Under the pieces are notes generated by a model. The model saw only the letters and a program-made list of their open reading frames with translations, ran no database searches and had not been told where the DNA came from. The translations under genes and the position numbers were made by a program. This document shows, piece after piece, positions 26,796-35,912 of a stretch of 64,000 bases of DNA. Position 1 is the first letter of the stretch; each line of letters starts with the position of its first letter. The DNA is from Haloferax larsenii JCM 13917 (GTDB lineage: Archaea > Halobacteriota > Halobacteria > Halobacteriales > Haloferacaceae): the NCBI RefSeq assembly GCF_000336955.1, contig NZ_AOLI01000019.1, positions 576,786-640,785 on the forward strand, written 5' to 3'.

Positions 26796-28148
26796 ATGGA
26801 AATTGAAATTGCAACCATAGGCGGATACGAAGAAGTTGGCCGTCAGATGACGGCAGTCCGTGCGGGCGACGACGTCGTCGTCTTCGACATGGGCCTCAAC
26901 CTGTCGCAGGTTCTGATCCACGACAACGTTGAGACCGAAAAGATGCACAGCCTCGACCTCATCGACATGGGCGCCATCCCGGACGACCGTGTCATGAGCG
27001 ACCTCGAAGGTGACGTGCAGGCAATCGTGCCGACGCACGGCCACCTCGACCACATCGGTGCCATCTCCAAGCTGGCACACCGCTACGATGCGCCCATCGT
27101 CGCGACACCGTTCACCATCGAACTGGTGAAACAGCAAATCGAGGGCGAGAACAAGTTCAACGTCAACAACGACCTCGTCAAGATGGAAGCGGGCGAGATG
27201 ATGTCCATCGGCGACTCCGGACAGGTCGAACTCGAGTTCGTCCACGTCACCCACTCCATCATCGACGCCATCAACCCGGTCCTCCACACGCCGGAGGGTG
27301 CCGTCGTCTACGGTCTCGACAAGCGTATGGACCACTCGCCGGTCCTCGAAGACCCAATCGACATGAAGCGCTTCCGCGAAATCGGCCGCGAGGGCAACGG
27401 CGTCCTCGCCTACATCGAGGACTGTACGAACGCCGGTCGAAAGGGCCGCACGCCCTCTGAGTCCGTCGCTCGTCGCCACCTCAAGGACGTCATGACCTCC
27501 GTCGAGGACTACGACGGCGGTATCGTCGCGACGACGTTCTCGTCGCACATCTCGCGTGTCTCCTCGCTCGTCGAGTTCGCCAAGGACATCGGTCGTCAGC
27601 CGGTCCTCCTCGGCCGCTCGATGGAGAAGTACTCCGGCACGGCCGAGCGCCTCGGCTTCGTCGACCTGCCGGACGACCTCGGCATGTACGGTCACCGGAA
27701 GTCCGTCGACCGCACCTTCAAGCGAATCATGAAGGAAGGCAAGGAGAACTTCCTGCCAATCGTCACGGGCCACCAGGGTGAGCCGCGCGCGATGCTCACC
27801 CGTATGGGCCGCGGCGAGACGCCGTACGAGATTGAAGACGGCGACAAGGTCATCTTCTCGGCACGGGTCATCCCGGAGCCGACCAACGAGGGCCAGCGCT
27901 ACCAGTCCGAGCGCCTCCTGCGCATGCAGGGAGCTCGCATCTACGACGACATCCACGTCTCTGGCCACCTTCGTGAGGAAGGCCACTACGAGATGCTGCA
28001 GGCACTCCAGCCCAAACACCTCATCCCGGCTCACCAGAACCTGAAAGGCTTCGCTCCGTACGTGGACCTCGCGGAGAGTCAGGGCTACGCCCTCGGCCGC
28101 GACCTCCACGTGACGCGGAACGGCAACATGATTCAACTGGTGGACTGA
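26796..28148 (+). CDS. rnj: Ribonuclease J
   Basis: A 450-residue archaeal RNase J, a metallo-beta-lactamase/beta-CASP 5'-3' exonuclease used in mRNA decay. Zinc motif HGHLDHIG, then [10 protein letters not shown]; beta-CASP features include [21 protein letters not shown] and [11 protein letters not shown]. Its stop overlaps the GGPP synthase start (TGATG), so the RNase and the lipid gene are translationally coupled, a conserved euryarchaeal arrangement. Confidence 0.95.
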   Translation: MEIEIATIGGYEEVGRQMTAVRAGDDVVVFDMGLNLSQVLIHDNVETEKMHSLDLIDMGAIPDDRVMSDLEGDVQAIVPTHGHLDHIGAISKLAHRYDAPIVATPFTIELVKQQIEGENKFNVNNDLVKMEAGEMMSIGDSGQVELEFVHVTHSIIDAINPVLHTPEGAVVYGLDKRMDHSPVLEDPIDMKRFREIGREGNGVLAYIEDCTNAGRKGRTPSESVARRHLKDVMTSVEDYDGGIVATTFSSHISRVSSLVEFAKDIGRQPVLLGRSMEKYSGTAERLGFVDLPDDLGMYGHRKSVDRTFKRIMKEGKENFLPIVTGHQGEPRAMLTRMGRGETPYEIEDGDKVIFSARVIPEPTNEGQRYQSERLLRMQGARIYDDIHVSGHLREEGHYEMLQALQPKHLIPAHQNLKGFAPYVDLAESQGYALGRDLHVTRNGNMIQLVD

Positions 28149-29194
28149 TGAGCCCTGACGCGACGGAACAGCGAGTGCTCGAAGCGATTCGCGAGCGACG
28201 CGAACTCGTGAACGAGGCACTCGACGAGGACGTGCCGATGGCGGAGCCGGAGCGGCTCTACGAAGCCTCTCGGTACCTCCTGAAGGCTGGCGGCAAGCGC
28301 CTTCGCCCGACAGTCTCGCTCTTGACGGCCGAGTCCCTCGCCGACGTCGAACCGATGTCGGAAGACTACCGCGCGTTCCCGACGCTCTCGGGCGACGCCA
28401 TCGACGTGATGGTCGCCGCCGTCGGCATCGAAGTCATCCAGTCGTTCACGCTCATTCACGACGACATCATGGACGACGACGCCCTTCGTCGCGGCGTTCC
28501 GGCGGTCCACAAGGAGTACGACACCGAGACCGCCATCCTCGCGGGTGACACGCTGTACGCGAAAGCCTTCGAACTGCTGACGAAGACTGGGTCGGACCCG
28601 GCAGACGGCCTCGAAGCCGTTCGTCGACTCGCGACCACGTGTACGCAAATCTGCGAAGGGCAAGCGCTCGACATCGAGTTCGAACGCCGGACCGAGGTGC
28701 TCCCCGACGAGTACCTCCAGATGGTCGAACTCAAGACGGCAGTGCTCTACGGCACTGCGGCCGCCATCCCGGCGGTCCTCATGGGTGCCGACGACGACGT
28801 GGTCGAGGCACTCTACCAGTACGGTCTCAAGTCGGGCAGCGCGTTCCAGATTCAGGACGACGTGCTCGACTTGACGGTCCCGTCGGAGAAACTCGGCAAG
28901 CAGCGCGGTTCTGACCTCGTCGAAAGCAAGGAGACCATCATCTCCCTCCACGCGCGCCAGCAGGGCGTCGACGTGGACGACCTCGTCGAGGCCGAGACGG
29001 CCGAAGAACTCACCGAAAGCGAGGTCGAATCCGCCGTCACCGACCTCGAAGCGGCCGGTAGCATCGACTTCGCGCGCGACATGGCCCAAGACCTGACCGA
29101 CCAGGCCAAGGCCCACCTCGACGTCCTCCCGGACAACGAGGCCCGTGACCTGCTCCGCGATATCGCGGACTACCTCATCACGCGCGGCTACTGA
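28148..29194 (+). CDS. idsA: Geranylgeranyl diphosphate synthase (trans-prenyltransferase)
   Basis: A 348-residue prenyl diphosphate synthase producing the C20 (or C15/C20) chains for archaeal ether lipids. First Asp-rich motif DDIMDDDALRRG; second QDDVLDLT; also GGKRLRP near the N-terminus. Follows RNase J with a one-base overlap, and ends before a strong hairpin terminator. Confidence 0.95.
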   Translation: MSPDATEQRVLEAIRERRELVNEALDEDVPMAEPERLYEASRYLLKAGGKRLRPTVSLLTAESLADVEPMSEDYRAFPTLSGDAIDVMVAAVGIEVIQSFTLIHDDIMDDDALRRGVPAVHKEYDTETAILAGDTLYAKAFELLTKTGSDPADGLEAVRRLATTCTQICEGQALDIEFERRTEVLPDEYLQMVELKTAVLYGTAAAIPAVLMGADDDVVEALYQYGLKSGSAFQIQDDVLDLTVPSEKLGKQRGSDLVESKETIISLHARQQGVDVDDLVEAETAEELTESEVESAVTDLEAAGSIDFARDMAQDLTDQAKAHLDVLPDNEARDLLRDIADYLITRGY

Positions 29195-29212
29195 GGACGC
29201 AGCCCGCGGCGA

Positions 29213-29233
29213 CCACCGAGTCCGGCTCGGTGG
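29213..29233 (+). terminator. Hairpin terminator after rnj-idsA
   Basis: Perfect 8-bp stem CCACCGAG/CTCGGTGG with a 5-base loop, 19 bases after the idsA stop; a pyrimidine-rich stretch (GTTTCTCTCTTG) lies about 16 bases further. Confidence 0.55.
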
Positions 29234-29420
29234 GAAGCGTCGCACTCGCCGTTTCTCTCTTGAACGTGCCAAGTGAGCCGTGCAGTTGCTACCACGCGAC
29301 TCGTGCAGTAACTGAAAACGAGTTGTAACGCTGTCGTCGCAACACATATCTATTCACAAATGCTAACATGTGCCGTACCCCTGCCCGCGCGAGAATTACC
29401 CTTCCCGCAATCCGGGCCTG

Positions 29421-29427
29421 TTTTTAC
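29421..29427 (+). promoter_or_regulatory. TATA-like box of gltX
   Basis: TTTTTAC, 24-30 bases before the ATG at 29451, the spacing for a leaderless transcript. Confidence 0.5.
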
Positions 29428-29450
29428 GCGCGCCGCGGAATCGGACGATA

Positions 29451-31163
29451 ATGGACGACGAGCTTCGAGAGCGCGTAGAGCGAGAAGCGGAGAAACACGC
29501 CCTCCTCAACGCGGTCAAACACGACAGCGACGCCGACGTGGGTGCCATCATGGGCCCACTGATGGGCGAGAACCCCGACTTCCGTCAGCACGGCGGTGAG
29601 ATTCCGGGCGTCATCGGCCCGGTCGTCTCGGAGGTCAACAGCCTCTCGAACACCGAAAAGCGCGACCGACTGGAAGATCTCGCGCCCGAGGAACTCGCCG
29701 AGATGGAAGCGGAAGACGAAGAAGACGACTCGCTGCTTCCGGATCTGCCGAACGCCGACGAGTACGACGAGGTTCGCATGCGCGCCGCGCCGAACCCCAA
29801 CGGCCCGTGGCACATCGGTCACGCCCGCATGCCGGCCGTCATCGGGACCTACAAGGAGATGTACGACGGCTCCTTCATCGTCCGGTTCGACGACACCGAC
29901 CCGGAGACGAAGCGCCCCGACCTCGACGCCTACGACGCCATCCTCGACGACATCGACTTCCTCGGCTTCGAACCCGACGACGTGATTCGCGCGTCGGACC
30001 GTGTCGAGACCTACTACGACCACGCCCGCGAACTCATCGAGATGGGCGGCGCGTACACGTGTTCGTGCTCGGGTGAGGACTTCTCGAACCTCAAAAACGA
30101 CGGGAAGCCGTGTCCACACCGCGACAAGGACGCCGAGACGACCCGCGACGAGTTCGAGGACATGGTCGCAGGCGAGTACGCGTCTGGCGAGATGGTTCTC
30201 CGCGTCAAGACCGACATCGAGCACAAGAACCCCGCGCTTCGCGACTGGGTCGCCTTCCGCATGATTGACACGCCGCACCCACGCGAGGAAGCCGCAGACT
30301 ACCGCGCGTGGCCGATGCTCGACTTCCAGTCCGGCGTCGACGACCACCTCACGGGCGTCACCCACATCATCCGCGGCATCGACCTGCAGGACTCCGCCAA
30401 GCGCCAGCAGTTCGTCTACGACTACTTCGACTGGGAGTACCCCGAGGTCATCCACTGGGGCCACGTGCAGGTGGACGCCTACGGCGTGAAGATGTCCACC
30501 TCGACGCTCAAGCAACTCATCGGCGACGGCGAACTCGACGGCTGGGACGACCCGCGCGCGCCGACGCTCAAGAGCCTCCGCCGCCGCGGCATCCGCGGAC
30601 AGGCCATCGTCGATGCGATGGTCGCGCTCGGCACGTCCACCTCGAACGTGGACCTCTCGATGAGTTCCATCTACTCGAACAACCGCGACCTCGTGGACGA
30701 CGAGACGGACCGCTACTTCCTCGTCCGGGACGGGGAAGAATTCGCCGTCGAGGGCGGCACGGACACCGCCCACCCGCCACTCCACCCGAGTTTCGAAGAC
30801 CGCGGCACCCGCGACATCCCCGTCGGCGACAGCGTCCTCCTCGAATCGGGCGACGTACCCGCCGAAGGCGACCGCGTCTGGCTCAAGGGCTTCGGTGCCG
30901 TCCGCCGCGAAGACGACACGCTCGTCGCTACTGGCGACGACCTCGACGTGGTCCGCGAGGGCGACGTCGACGTGATTCACTGGGCACCCGCCGACGGTGT
31001 CTCGGTTCGGATGCGCACGATGGATGGTGACGTGACGGGCGTCGCGGAACCCGACTTCGCCGACGTCCCTGTCGACGAACTCGTCCAGTTCGAGCGCGTC
31101 GGCTTCGTCCGCGTGGACGACCGCGGCGACGACGAGACTGTCGTCTACTTCGCGCACAAGTAA
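29451..31163 (+). CDS. gltX: Glutamyl-tRNA synthetase, archaeal (non-discriminating type)
   Basis: A 570-residue class I synthetase that charges tRNA-Glu and, in archaea lacking GlnRS, also tRNA-Gln for later amidation. HIGH motif in GPWHIGHARMPA; KMSKS equivalent in GVKMSTSTLKQ. The archaeal beta-barrel anticodon-binding domain makes up the C-terminal third. Start at 29451 (MDDELRERVEREAEK) fits the helical archaeal N-terminal extension; the upstream ATG at 29370 lies in the promoter. Confidence 0.95.
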   Translation: MDDELRERVEREAEKHALLNAVKHDSDADVGAIMGPLMGENPDFRQHGGEIPGVIGPVVSEVNSLSNTEKRDRLEDLAPEELAEMEAEDEEDDSLLPDLPNADEYDEVRMRAAPNPNGPWHIGHARMPAVIGTYKEMYDGSFIVRFDDTDPETKRPDLDAYDAILDDIDFLGFEPDDVIRASDRVETYYDHARELIEMGGAYTCSCSGEDFSNLKNDGKPCPHRDKDAETTRDEFEDMVAGEYASGEMVLRVKTDIEHKNPALRDWVAFRMIDTPHPREEAADYRAWPMLDFQSGVDDHLTGVTHIIRGIDLQDSAKRQQFVYDYFDWEYPEVIHWGHVQVDAYGVKMSTSTLKQLIGDGELDGWDDPRAPTLKSLRRRGIRGQAIVDAMVALGTSTSNVDLSMSSIYSNNRDLVDDETDRYFLVRDGEEFAVEGGTDTAHPPLHPSFEDRGTRDIPVGDSVLLESGDVPAEGDRVWLKGFGAVRREDDTLVATGDDLDVVREGDVDVIHWAPADGVSVRMRTMDGDVTGVAEPDFADVPVDELVQFERVGFVRVDDRGDDETVVYFAHK

Positions 31164-31305
31164 CGCGGTCTCACTCGGGTCAGGTGCAGAGCCTCGACCG
31201 GGTGTTTCTCACTGTCTTCCCGCAGCAGTTCTTTCGAGCGCCGCAAAACCCCAGAACCAGTTGCCCACTGAGATATATTTTAAGGTTTCATTCAAGCAAC
31301 AAACA

Positions 31306-31313
31306 ATATATAG
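31306..31313 (+). promoter_or_regulatory. TATA box of the DUF4157 cassette locus
   Basis: ATATATAG, about 27 bases before the ATG at 31338, in a strikingly AT-rich stretch (31270-31315) that marks the left edge of the island. Confidence 0.55.
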
Positions 31314-31337
31314 GATGGCTATCAAGTCAGTGGTAAG

Positions 31338-32834
31338 ATGGGATTTCGCTCTGCGAGTGAGAAGACGAGCGAGGGCCAACAGTCCTCGGTCGTCCCGTCG
31401 ATTCAGGAGTTGACAGGTGGGTCCGACCGTAGTCAGCGCGGCGGTGGGTCACCGACGGCACAGGACTCCACAGCTCAGTTCGGCTTGGAGATGTATCGTC
31501 CCGGAATGGAGGTCCAGGTTCAACGCCTCGTCCAGAGCCACGGCGCAAGCCAAGTGCGACAATGGGCCGACGAGGGAATGACTGTGGACACGATGGGCAA
31601 GCCGCGGGACATGCGCCAGTTCCGCGACCGCCAGCAGGAACGCCCTGCTGAGGTTCCGAAGGATATCGAGCGCCGGAACGCGAAGTCGGTTCAGCGCAGT
31701 CGGAATGCGCATCACGAAGCGTCGAAAGCCGGTGACGCGCAGGTTCCCGACTCGGTTCGAGACGTGATTTCCTCGCCCGGCCAGCAACTCGATACGAGCA
31801 TCCAGCGCGCGATGGAAGAGCGCATGGGTGACAATCTGGGTGACGTTCGGATTCACACCGGCCCGAGTGCTGCGAAAGCCTGTGAGGACATCAACGCTCG
31901 TGCCTTTACCGTCGGCAATCACATCGCGTTCAACCACGGCGAGTACGACCCGAGTTCGGCGGAGGGACAGCACGTCCTCGCGCACGAGTTAGCGCACGTT
32001 CGCCAGCAGACCGGTGGTGCGGTGTCGATGCTCCCGCAGAAGGGTGAGTTAGAGATTGACCCCGACGAGCGATTGGAGCGTGAAGCCGAAGAAACCGCCC
32101 AGCGTGTGATGCGTGGCGGTAAAATCGGCGTTCATCGGATGCAGCAGTCTGATGTCCACGTTCAGCGGGCTGCGAAAGGGTATCATGGGACTCGACGCGC
32201 CAGCAAAGACGACTGGCAGACACCAGGGTCAAGCGAGCCAACACACGAGACGCTGTCTGCCGACGAGCTCTCGAAGCGGGTCGCTGAACTTGAACAGCAA
32301 GTCCACGCAAACAAGCAGCGCACCAAACAGAACAACGAAGGGCTATCTAACGTCCAACAGGACCTCAATTCAAAAATCGAGGAGAATACCGCCACGTTGG
32401 ACGCCCACGAAACACAGCTTGACGATGCCACCGACCGCCTGAGCAGTCTCCATGACGAAGTACATTCAGGGCTCGGCGAGAAGGCACAGACGATGGCAGC
32501 AGGGTTGGTTGGCACTGGCGTTGGGTCCACAGGACGGGCCGCAACTCAAGAGACGATGAAACAGGGCATCCAAGAGGGGCACACAGCTGTCGATATGCTG
32601 GGTCCGCTTGGAGATGTGATGATGTCTAGCCCAGAACTAACAGCCGCTGGGCTCAGTGCGCTGGTATTCACTGGTGTCGTGGGGACGGCCACTGAAACGG
32701 GTGTCAAAAGCCTTCTTAGTGGCGGGAAGTCTCTCTTCGACAAGGGAATTAATTCTCTCCTTGGTCGTGATGATGAGACTGATGAACAGCGTGAGGAAGA
32801 AGCAGAAGATGGTGATGGTGGACTCATCTTCTAG
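31338..32834 (+). CDS. DUF4157 (eCIS core domain) protein with variable C-terminus; candidate polymorphic toxin
   Basis: A 498-residue protein. Residues 1-135 are polar and Gln/Arg-rich. Residues about 137-224 form a DUF4157 domain: LDTSIQRAMEERMG, VRIHTGPSAAKACEDI, then AFTVGNHIAFNHGEY and the zincin-like HELAH (216-220). Residues 179-277 are encoded by a repeat found again downstream. From 278 the sequence changes: a heptad-like coiled coil (about 305-380), then Gly/Ala-rich hydrophobic stretches (384-398, 436-452) suggestive of membrane insertion, and an acidic tail. DUF4157 is known from proteins linked to extracellular contractile injection systems. No signal peptide is seen. The toxin role is inferred. 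Confidence 0.8.
   Translation: MGFRSASEKTSEGQQSSVVPSIQELTGGSDRSQRGGGSPTAQDSTAQFGLEMYRPGMEVQVQRLVQSHGASQVRQWADEGMTVDTMGKPRDMRQFRDRQQERPAEVPKDIERRNAKSVQRSRNAHHEASKAGDAQVPDSVRDVISSPGQQLDTSIQRAMEERMGDNLGDVRIHTGPSAAKACEDINARAFTVGNHIAFNHGEYDPSSAEGQHVLAHELAHVRQQTGGAVSMLPQKGELEIDPDERLEREAEETAQRVMRGGKIGVHRMQQSDVHVQRAAKGYHGTRRASKDDWQTPGSSEPTHETLSADELSKRVAELEQQVHANKQRTKQNNEGLSNVQQDLNSKIEENTATLDAHETQLDDATDRLSSLHDEVHSGLGEKAQTMAAGLVGTGVGSTGRAATQETMKQGIQEGHTAVDMLGPLGDVMMSSPELTAAGLSALVFTGVVGTATETGVKSLLSGGKSLFDKGINSLLGRDDETDEQREEEAEDGDGGLIF
31872..32168 (+). repeat. 297-bp cassette-joining repeat, copy 1
   Basis: Encodes residues 179-277 of the intact DUF4157 protein, from AKACED to VHVQR and including HELAH. 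The copy at 33820-34116 has the same length and differs at only about ten positions by eye, nearly all synonymous. Similarity stops sharply at the VQR codons, where the variable C-terminal region begins. Confidence 0.95.
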
Positions 32835-32845
32835 GAGGAAAATTC

Positions 32846-33796
32846 ATGGATGCTAACATAGTCGGAGAAAAGCAAGATCGTATTGGAATTGTGGTGACAG
32901 ATACCCTAGAGAATACTCATAATATCGAGGTTAACACAGAAACTGGAGAGATAGAGTACCACACGGCAGATGCTTACCCAGAACCGAGTAAGAGGACAAA
33001 CAAGGAGGATGATGTCTTTTCCCAGACCCGCCGGTTCGCCCGCTGGCACGTCTACCGCGAGAAGGGTTACGACACGGTACCAGCCTCAGAAAACCCAGAC
33101 CGCATTGCGGGAGTTCTGTTAGCTATCCTCGACCTCGACCAAGCGGAGTTTGAGGAGTATTTCGGGACGCTGTGCCGGCAGGTCGGCAGCCGTGACCTCC
33201 CCGACGTTGAACCGCCGTTAGACCTTCCACAGGAAGTCTACAACGAGCAGTTCATCGTCTACCATCAGCACGTCTATCTGAACCAAGACCTTGAAACGAT
33301 TCAACAAGAGATCCGGCAGGCTGGATCAGAGGTCCTCACTGAGCAGACGATCCAAGAACTGGTCGCAACTGACAGCCAGAATTTCTTCTCGAAGGCGTCT
33401 TCACTGCTTGGTGATCGGTCGCTGACCGACCTCACTATCGAGGGCGTCTCGGGTGTTCACACTCGATACTTCGAAGACACGAACGAAGACCGAATCATCG
33501 AAAGTAGCGACCCGTTCGACCGCGAACCCGACGCCTGCATTGAACTGTTCCCAACCGAGTTGACGCCCGAGTTCTATGGTCTCTACATCGTAAACAACCT
33601 CATCTGCCAGATTCGAGATTGCTACATCGGGATGGGCGTCGAGCCACCGGCACAGTATCGCATTCTCGGACCAGGGAAAGACAAGTACACCGGCAAGTAC
33701 TATCACTTCGACTTCTATCCGGAGTACTTCGACCACGAAGCAGATATCCCCGGCTACACGCCACCGATACCGATGCAACTCGATCAGTATCTGTGA
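32846..33796 (+). CDS. Cassette partner protein 1 (candidate immunity protein)
   Basis: A 316-residue soluble protein, paralogous to those at 34510-35454 and 35913-36950. The N-terminus (MDANIVGEKQDRIGIVV...) starts with a short beta-like domain. The family core later contains EGVSGVHTRYF and LICQIRDCYIGMGVEPP. The 5' end is AT-rich, unlike the neighbouring housekeeping genes. A strong Shine-Dalgarno (GGAGG, 32834-32838) overlaps the stop of the upstream DUF4157 gene. No known domain is recognised; immunity or chaperone roles are inferred from pairing. Confidence 0.75.
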   Translation: MDANIVGEKQDRIGIVVTDTLENTHNIEVNTETGEIEYHTADAYPEPSKRTNKEDDVFSQTRRFARWHVYREKGYDTVPASENPDRIAGVLLAILDLDQAEFEEYFGTLCRQVGSRDLPDVEPPLDLPQEVYNEQFIVYHQHVYLNQDLETIQQEIRQAGSEVLTEQTIQELVATDSQNFFSKASSLLGDRSLTDLTIEGVSGVHTRYFEDTNEDRIIESSDPFDREPDACIELFPTELTPEFYGLYIVNNLICQIRDCYIGMGVEPPAQYRILGPGKDKYTGKYYHFDFYPEYFDHEADIPGYTPPIPMQLDQYL

Positions 33797-34506
33797 GTAT
33801 CCACCCGAGTCCTCAGGCCGCGAAAGCCTGTGAGGACATCAACGCTCGTGCCTTTACCGTCGGCAATCACATCGCGTTCAACCACGGCGAGTACGACCCG
33901 AGTTCGGCAGAGGGACAGCACGTCCTCGCACACGAGCTTGCACACGTTCGCCAGCAGACCGGTGGTGCGGTGTCGATGCTCCCGCAGAAGGGAGAGTTAG
34001 AGATTGACCCCGACGAGCGATTGGAGCGCGAAGCCGAAGAAACCGCCCAGCGTGTGATGCGTGGCGGTAAAATCGGCGTTCATCGGATGCAGCAGTCTGA
34101 TGTGCACGTTCAGCGGTCGAAGAAGTATACTAGACGCGAGTTCTTCACCGGAGAGGCGAGTGCATCAGAAACTGCAGAGGCAGTGGACGATGCAACCGAT
34201 CCGCAGCGGCTGCTTGAAGGGATAGTGTCCCAAGCAAAAGATATCGACTGGGTGAGCGTGTTCAAGAAGGCTGGACTCGCGGCAGCGAAGACGAACCCAG
34301 CGGCGAAGGCTACACTCACTGCGGCCGACGAGCTTGATTCACAACTTCGCGATGACTCTGTTACCGAAGACAGCCTCATCGCGCAGTTAGAACAACGTGA
34401 CCCGCCTCAAAATTGGGTGAAAACTATTGCCCAACAGGCAGCCGATATCGTGCAAAATCGGGCTACGGGTGCAGAACCAATTGCCGGTGAAGGAGGTCAC
34501 GTTTAA
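33793..34506 (+). CDS. Headless DUF4157 cassette with alternative C-terminus (orphan toxin cassette B)
   Basis: A 237-residue frame from a GTG that overlaps the preceding partner gene's stop (GTGA). It lacks the first 169 residues of the full protein and starts in the middle of the DUF4157 domain (VSIHPSPQAAKACED). It then carries the full 99-residue repeat with HELAH, and switches after VHVQR to a different 129-residue end, rich in Ala and charged residues, finishing DPPQNWVKTIAQQ...GEGGHV. It may be translated from the GTG or be silent until recombined onto the full-length head. Confidence 0.65.
   Translation: MSIHPSPQAAKACEDINARAFTVGNHIAFNHGEYDPSSAEGQHVLAHELAHVRQQTGGAVSMLPQKGELEIDPDERLEREAEETAQRVMRGGKIGVHRMQQSDVHVQRSKKYTRREFFTGEASASETAEAVDDATDPQRLLEGIVSQAKDIDWVSVFKKAGLAAAKTNPAAKATLTAADELDSQLRDDSVTEDSLIAQLEQRDPPQNWVKTIAQQAADIVQNRATGAEPIAGEGGHV
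33820..34116 (+). repeat. 297-bp cassette-joining repeat, copy 2
   Basis: Near-identical to 31872-32168, same length and frame. Recombination between the copies would join the full-length head to the cassette B end and delete the intervening A end with partner 1. Confidence 0.95.
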
Positions 34507-34509
34507 AAA

Positions 34510-35454
34510 ATGAAAGCTGTTGTAACCGGAGAAACTGAAGAATTAGTCGGTGTTAATCTGCGCGACAATAATGGTTCAGAGCACGTCGTGGACGTTCGAA
34601 AGGTAGATGGAAAAATCACTGCACACCAACAAGACGGCTACCCAGACGACCCGTCGAAGCGGTCGATGATCGACGAGGTAGAACCGATCAATCAAGCCGT
34701 CCGCTACGCACAGTATCACGTCAACCGTGAGCGGGGCTACGAGACCATTGATTGGCGACAAGACCCAGATCGAACACTTGCCGTAGCACTCGCCATTGCC
34801 GAGTTGGACGTAGATGAGGTTCGCAAGTACTTCGGTACCCTCTACGACCAACTCCGAAGCCACGTTACAGACACTGACCAGCCAGTCTCGCTTCCGAACG
34901 GTGCTGAACTGGGTCACATCGTCTACCAACAGGACGTTTATCTCGGCCTCGGCGACCAAGCGCTCGTCTCGCTAGTCGAACGCGGCTCAGAACTCGGTCC
35001 CGAGGGGCTTCCGGACAATGACGGACCTCTCGAAGATGTCGTTGCGGAGCTTCTTGAGACCGCACAATCGGAGATGGACTCTTCCGACTTGGTAGTCGAA
35101 GCCGTCTCAGGCGTCCACGTGCGGTGGGATGACGCCAGCGGCACCTACCACCACGAGTGTAACGAGAGCCCGAACCTCGACCGAACGCCAGATGCACGCA
35201 TCGACATCCTCCCATTCGGACCAGAGAGCATCCAGGACTTCCAGTTCCAACTCGTTCGCAATCTCGTCTGTCAGGTTCGGGATTGTTACGTCGAGATGGG
35301 CGTGACACCACCGGAAACAGTTCGCATTCAGGGACTCGGGAAACACAAAACAGCGACGTGGTACGAACACTATGACTTCTACCAGCGCTACCACGACCCA
35401 CGAGTCGACATTGACTGGGGTGCACTCGAACCGTCCGAACACCGCGACGAGTGA
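34510..35454 (+). CDS. Cassette partner protein 2 (candidate immunity protein)
   Basis: A 314-residue paralogue of the proteins at 32846 and 35913. It starts MKAVVTGETEELVGVNLRDN, has ITAHQQDGYPDDPSKRS and YHVNRERGYETI near residue 70-80, and the core VSGVHVRWDD and LVCQVRDCYVEMGVTPPE. It lies 3 bases after cassette B, with GGAGG (34492-34496) inside the last codons of B, so translation is coupled. No membrane segment or signal peptide. Confidence 0.75.
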   Translation: MKAVVTGETEELVGVNLRDNNGSEHVVDVRKVDGKITAHQQDGYPDDPSKRSMIDEVEPINQAVRYAQYHVNRERGYETIDWRQDPDRTLAVALAIAELDVDEVRKYFGTLYDQLRSHVTDTDQPVSLPNGAELGHIVYQQDVYLGLGDQALVSLVERGSELGPEGLPDNDGPLEDVVAELLETAQSEMDSSDLVVEAVSGVHVRWDDASGTYHHECNESPNLDRTPDARIDILPFGPESIQDFQFQLVRNLVCQVRDCYVEMGVTPPETVRIQGLGKHKTATWYEHYDFYQRYHDPRVDIDWGALEPSEHRDE

Positions 35455-35496
35455 GGGATAGTACGGAATGGCGACGAATTAGCGCCCGTTCAACGG

Positions 35497-35910
35497 ATGA
35501 CTGGCGCAGAAACCGTTCTTGGCGGTGCAACTGCACTGGTGGCCAGTCAGATGATGATTCCGAAGATGCTGGAGGAAGGCGAGCAGTTGCAGGAGATCAA
35601 GGAAAACTGGGATGATATCGACGGCCACGAAGTTGCCTATGAAGGATTCAAAGCTCAAATGGCGGCTTACGCAAACATCATCCCGGGCGTCAAAGGCGTG
35701 CGCGCCGCGAAAAACAACGCGCAACAGCAGTTAAAAGATATCAGCTTCCAAGACCGGCTCGCCGAGGCCAGCTTCCCGGAATCGTGGATGAAGCAACTCG
35801 GTGAGATGGACCCACCAGAAACATGGCTCGACGAAGCCAGACGAGTTGCCCAAGAGGTGTCTGATGGGACTGGGTCGGAAACTGTGCTCGGTGAAGGAGG
35901 AAATGTCTAG
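35497..35910 (+). CDS. Cassette C: C-terminal toxin-like fragment without the DUF4157 head
   Basis: A 137-residue frame. The bases before its ATG read in-frame as Pro-Val-Gln-Arg, the exact residues at which the shared repeat ends in the other units, so the head has been lost up to the junction. The protein starts with a hydrophobic helix (VLGGATALVASQMMIP). Its end (LGEMDPPETWLDEARRVAQ...GEGGNV) is clearly related to cassette B's end. It may be translated on its own or be a remnant. Confidence 0.6.
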   Translation: MTGAETVLGGATALVASQMMIPKMLEEGEQLQEIKENWDDIDGHEVAYEGFKAQMAAYANIIPGVKGVRAAKNNAQQQLKDISFQDRLAEASFPESWMKQLGEMDPPETWLDEARRVAQEVSDGTGSETVLGEGGNV

Positions 35911-35912
35911 AA

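Noticed and set aside
26514-28220. Long minus-strand frame opposite RNase J
   Set aside because: Antisense shadow of a well-supported RNase J gene; the translation is low complexity and spans the tRNA-like element.
31338-32834. DUF4157 protein as a secreted zinc protease
   Set aside because: HELAH resembles HExxH, but no signal peptide is visible and DUF4157 proteins are better known as injection-system cargo or core proteins. Catalysis is not supported by sequence alone.
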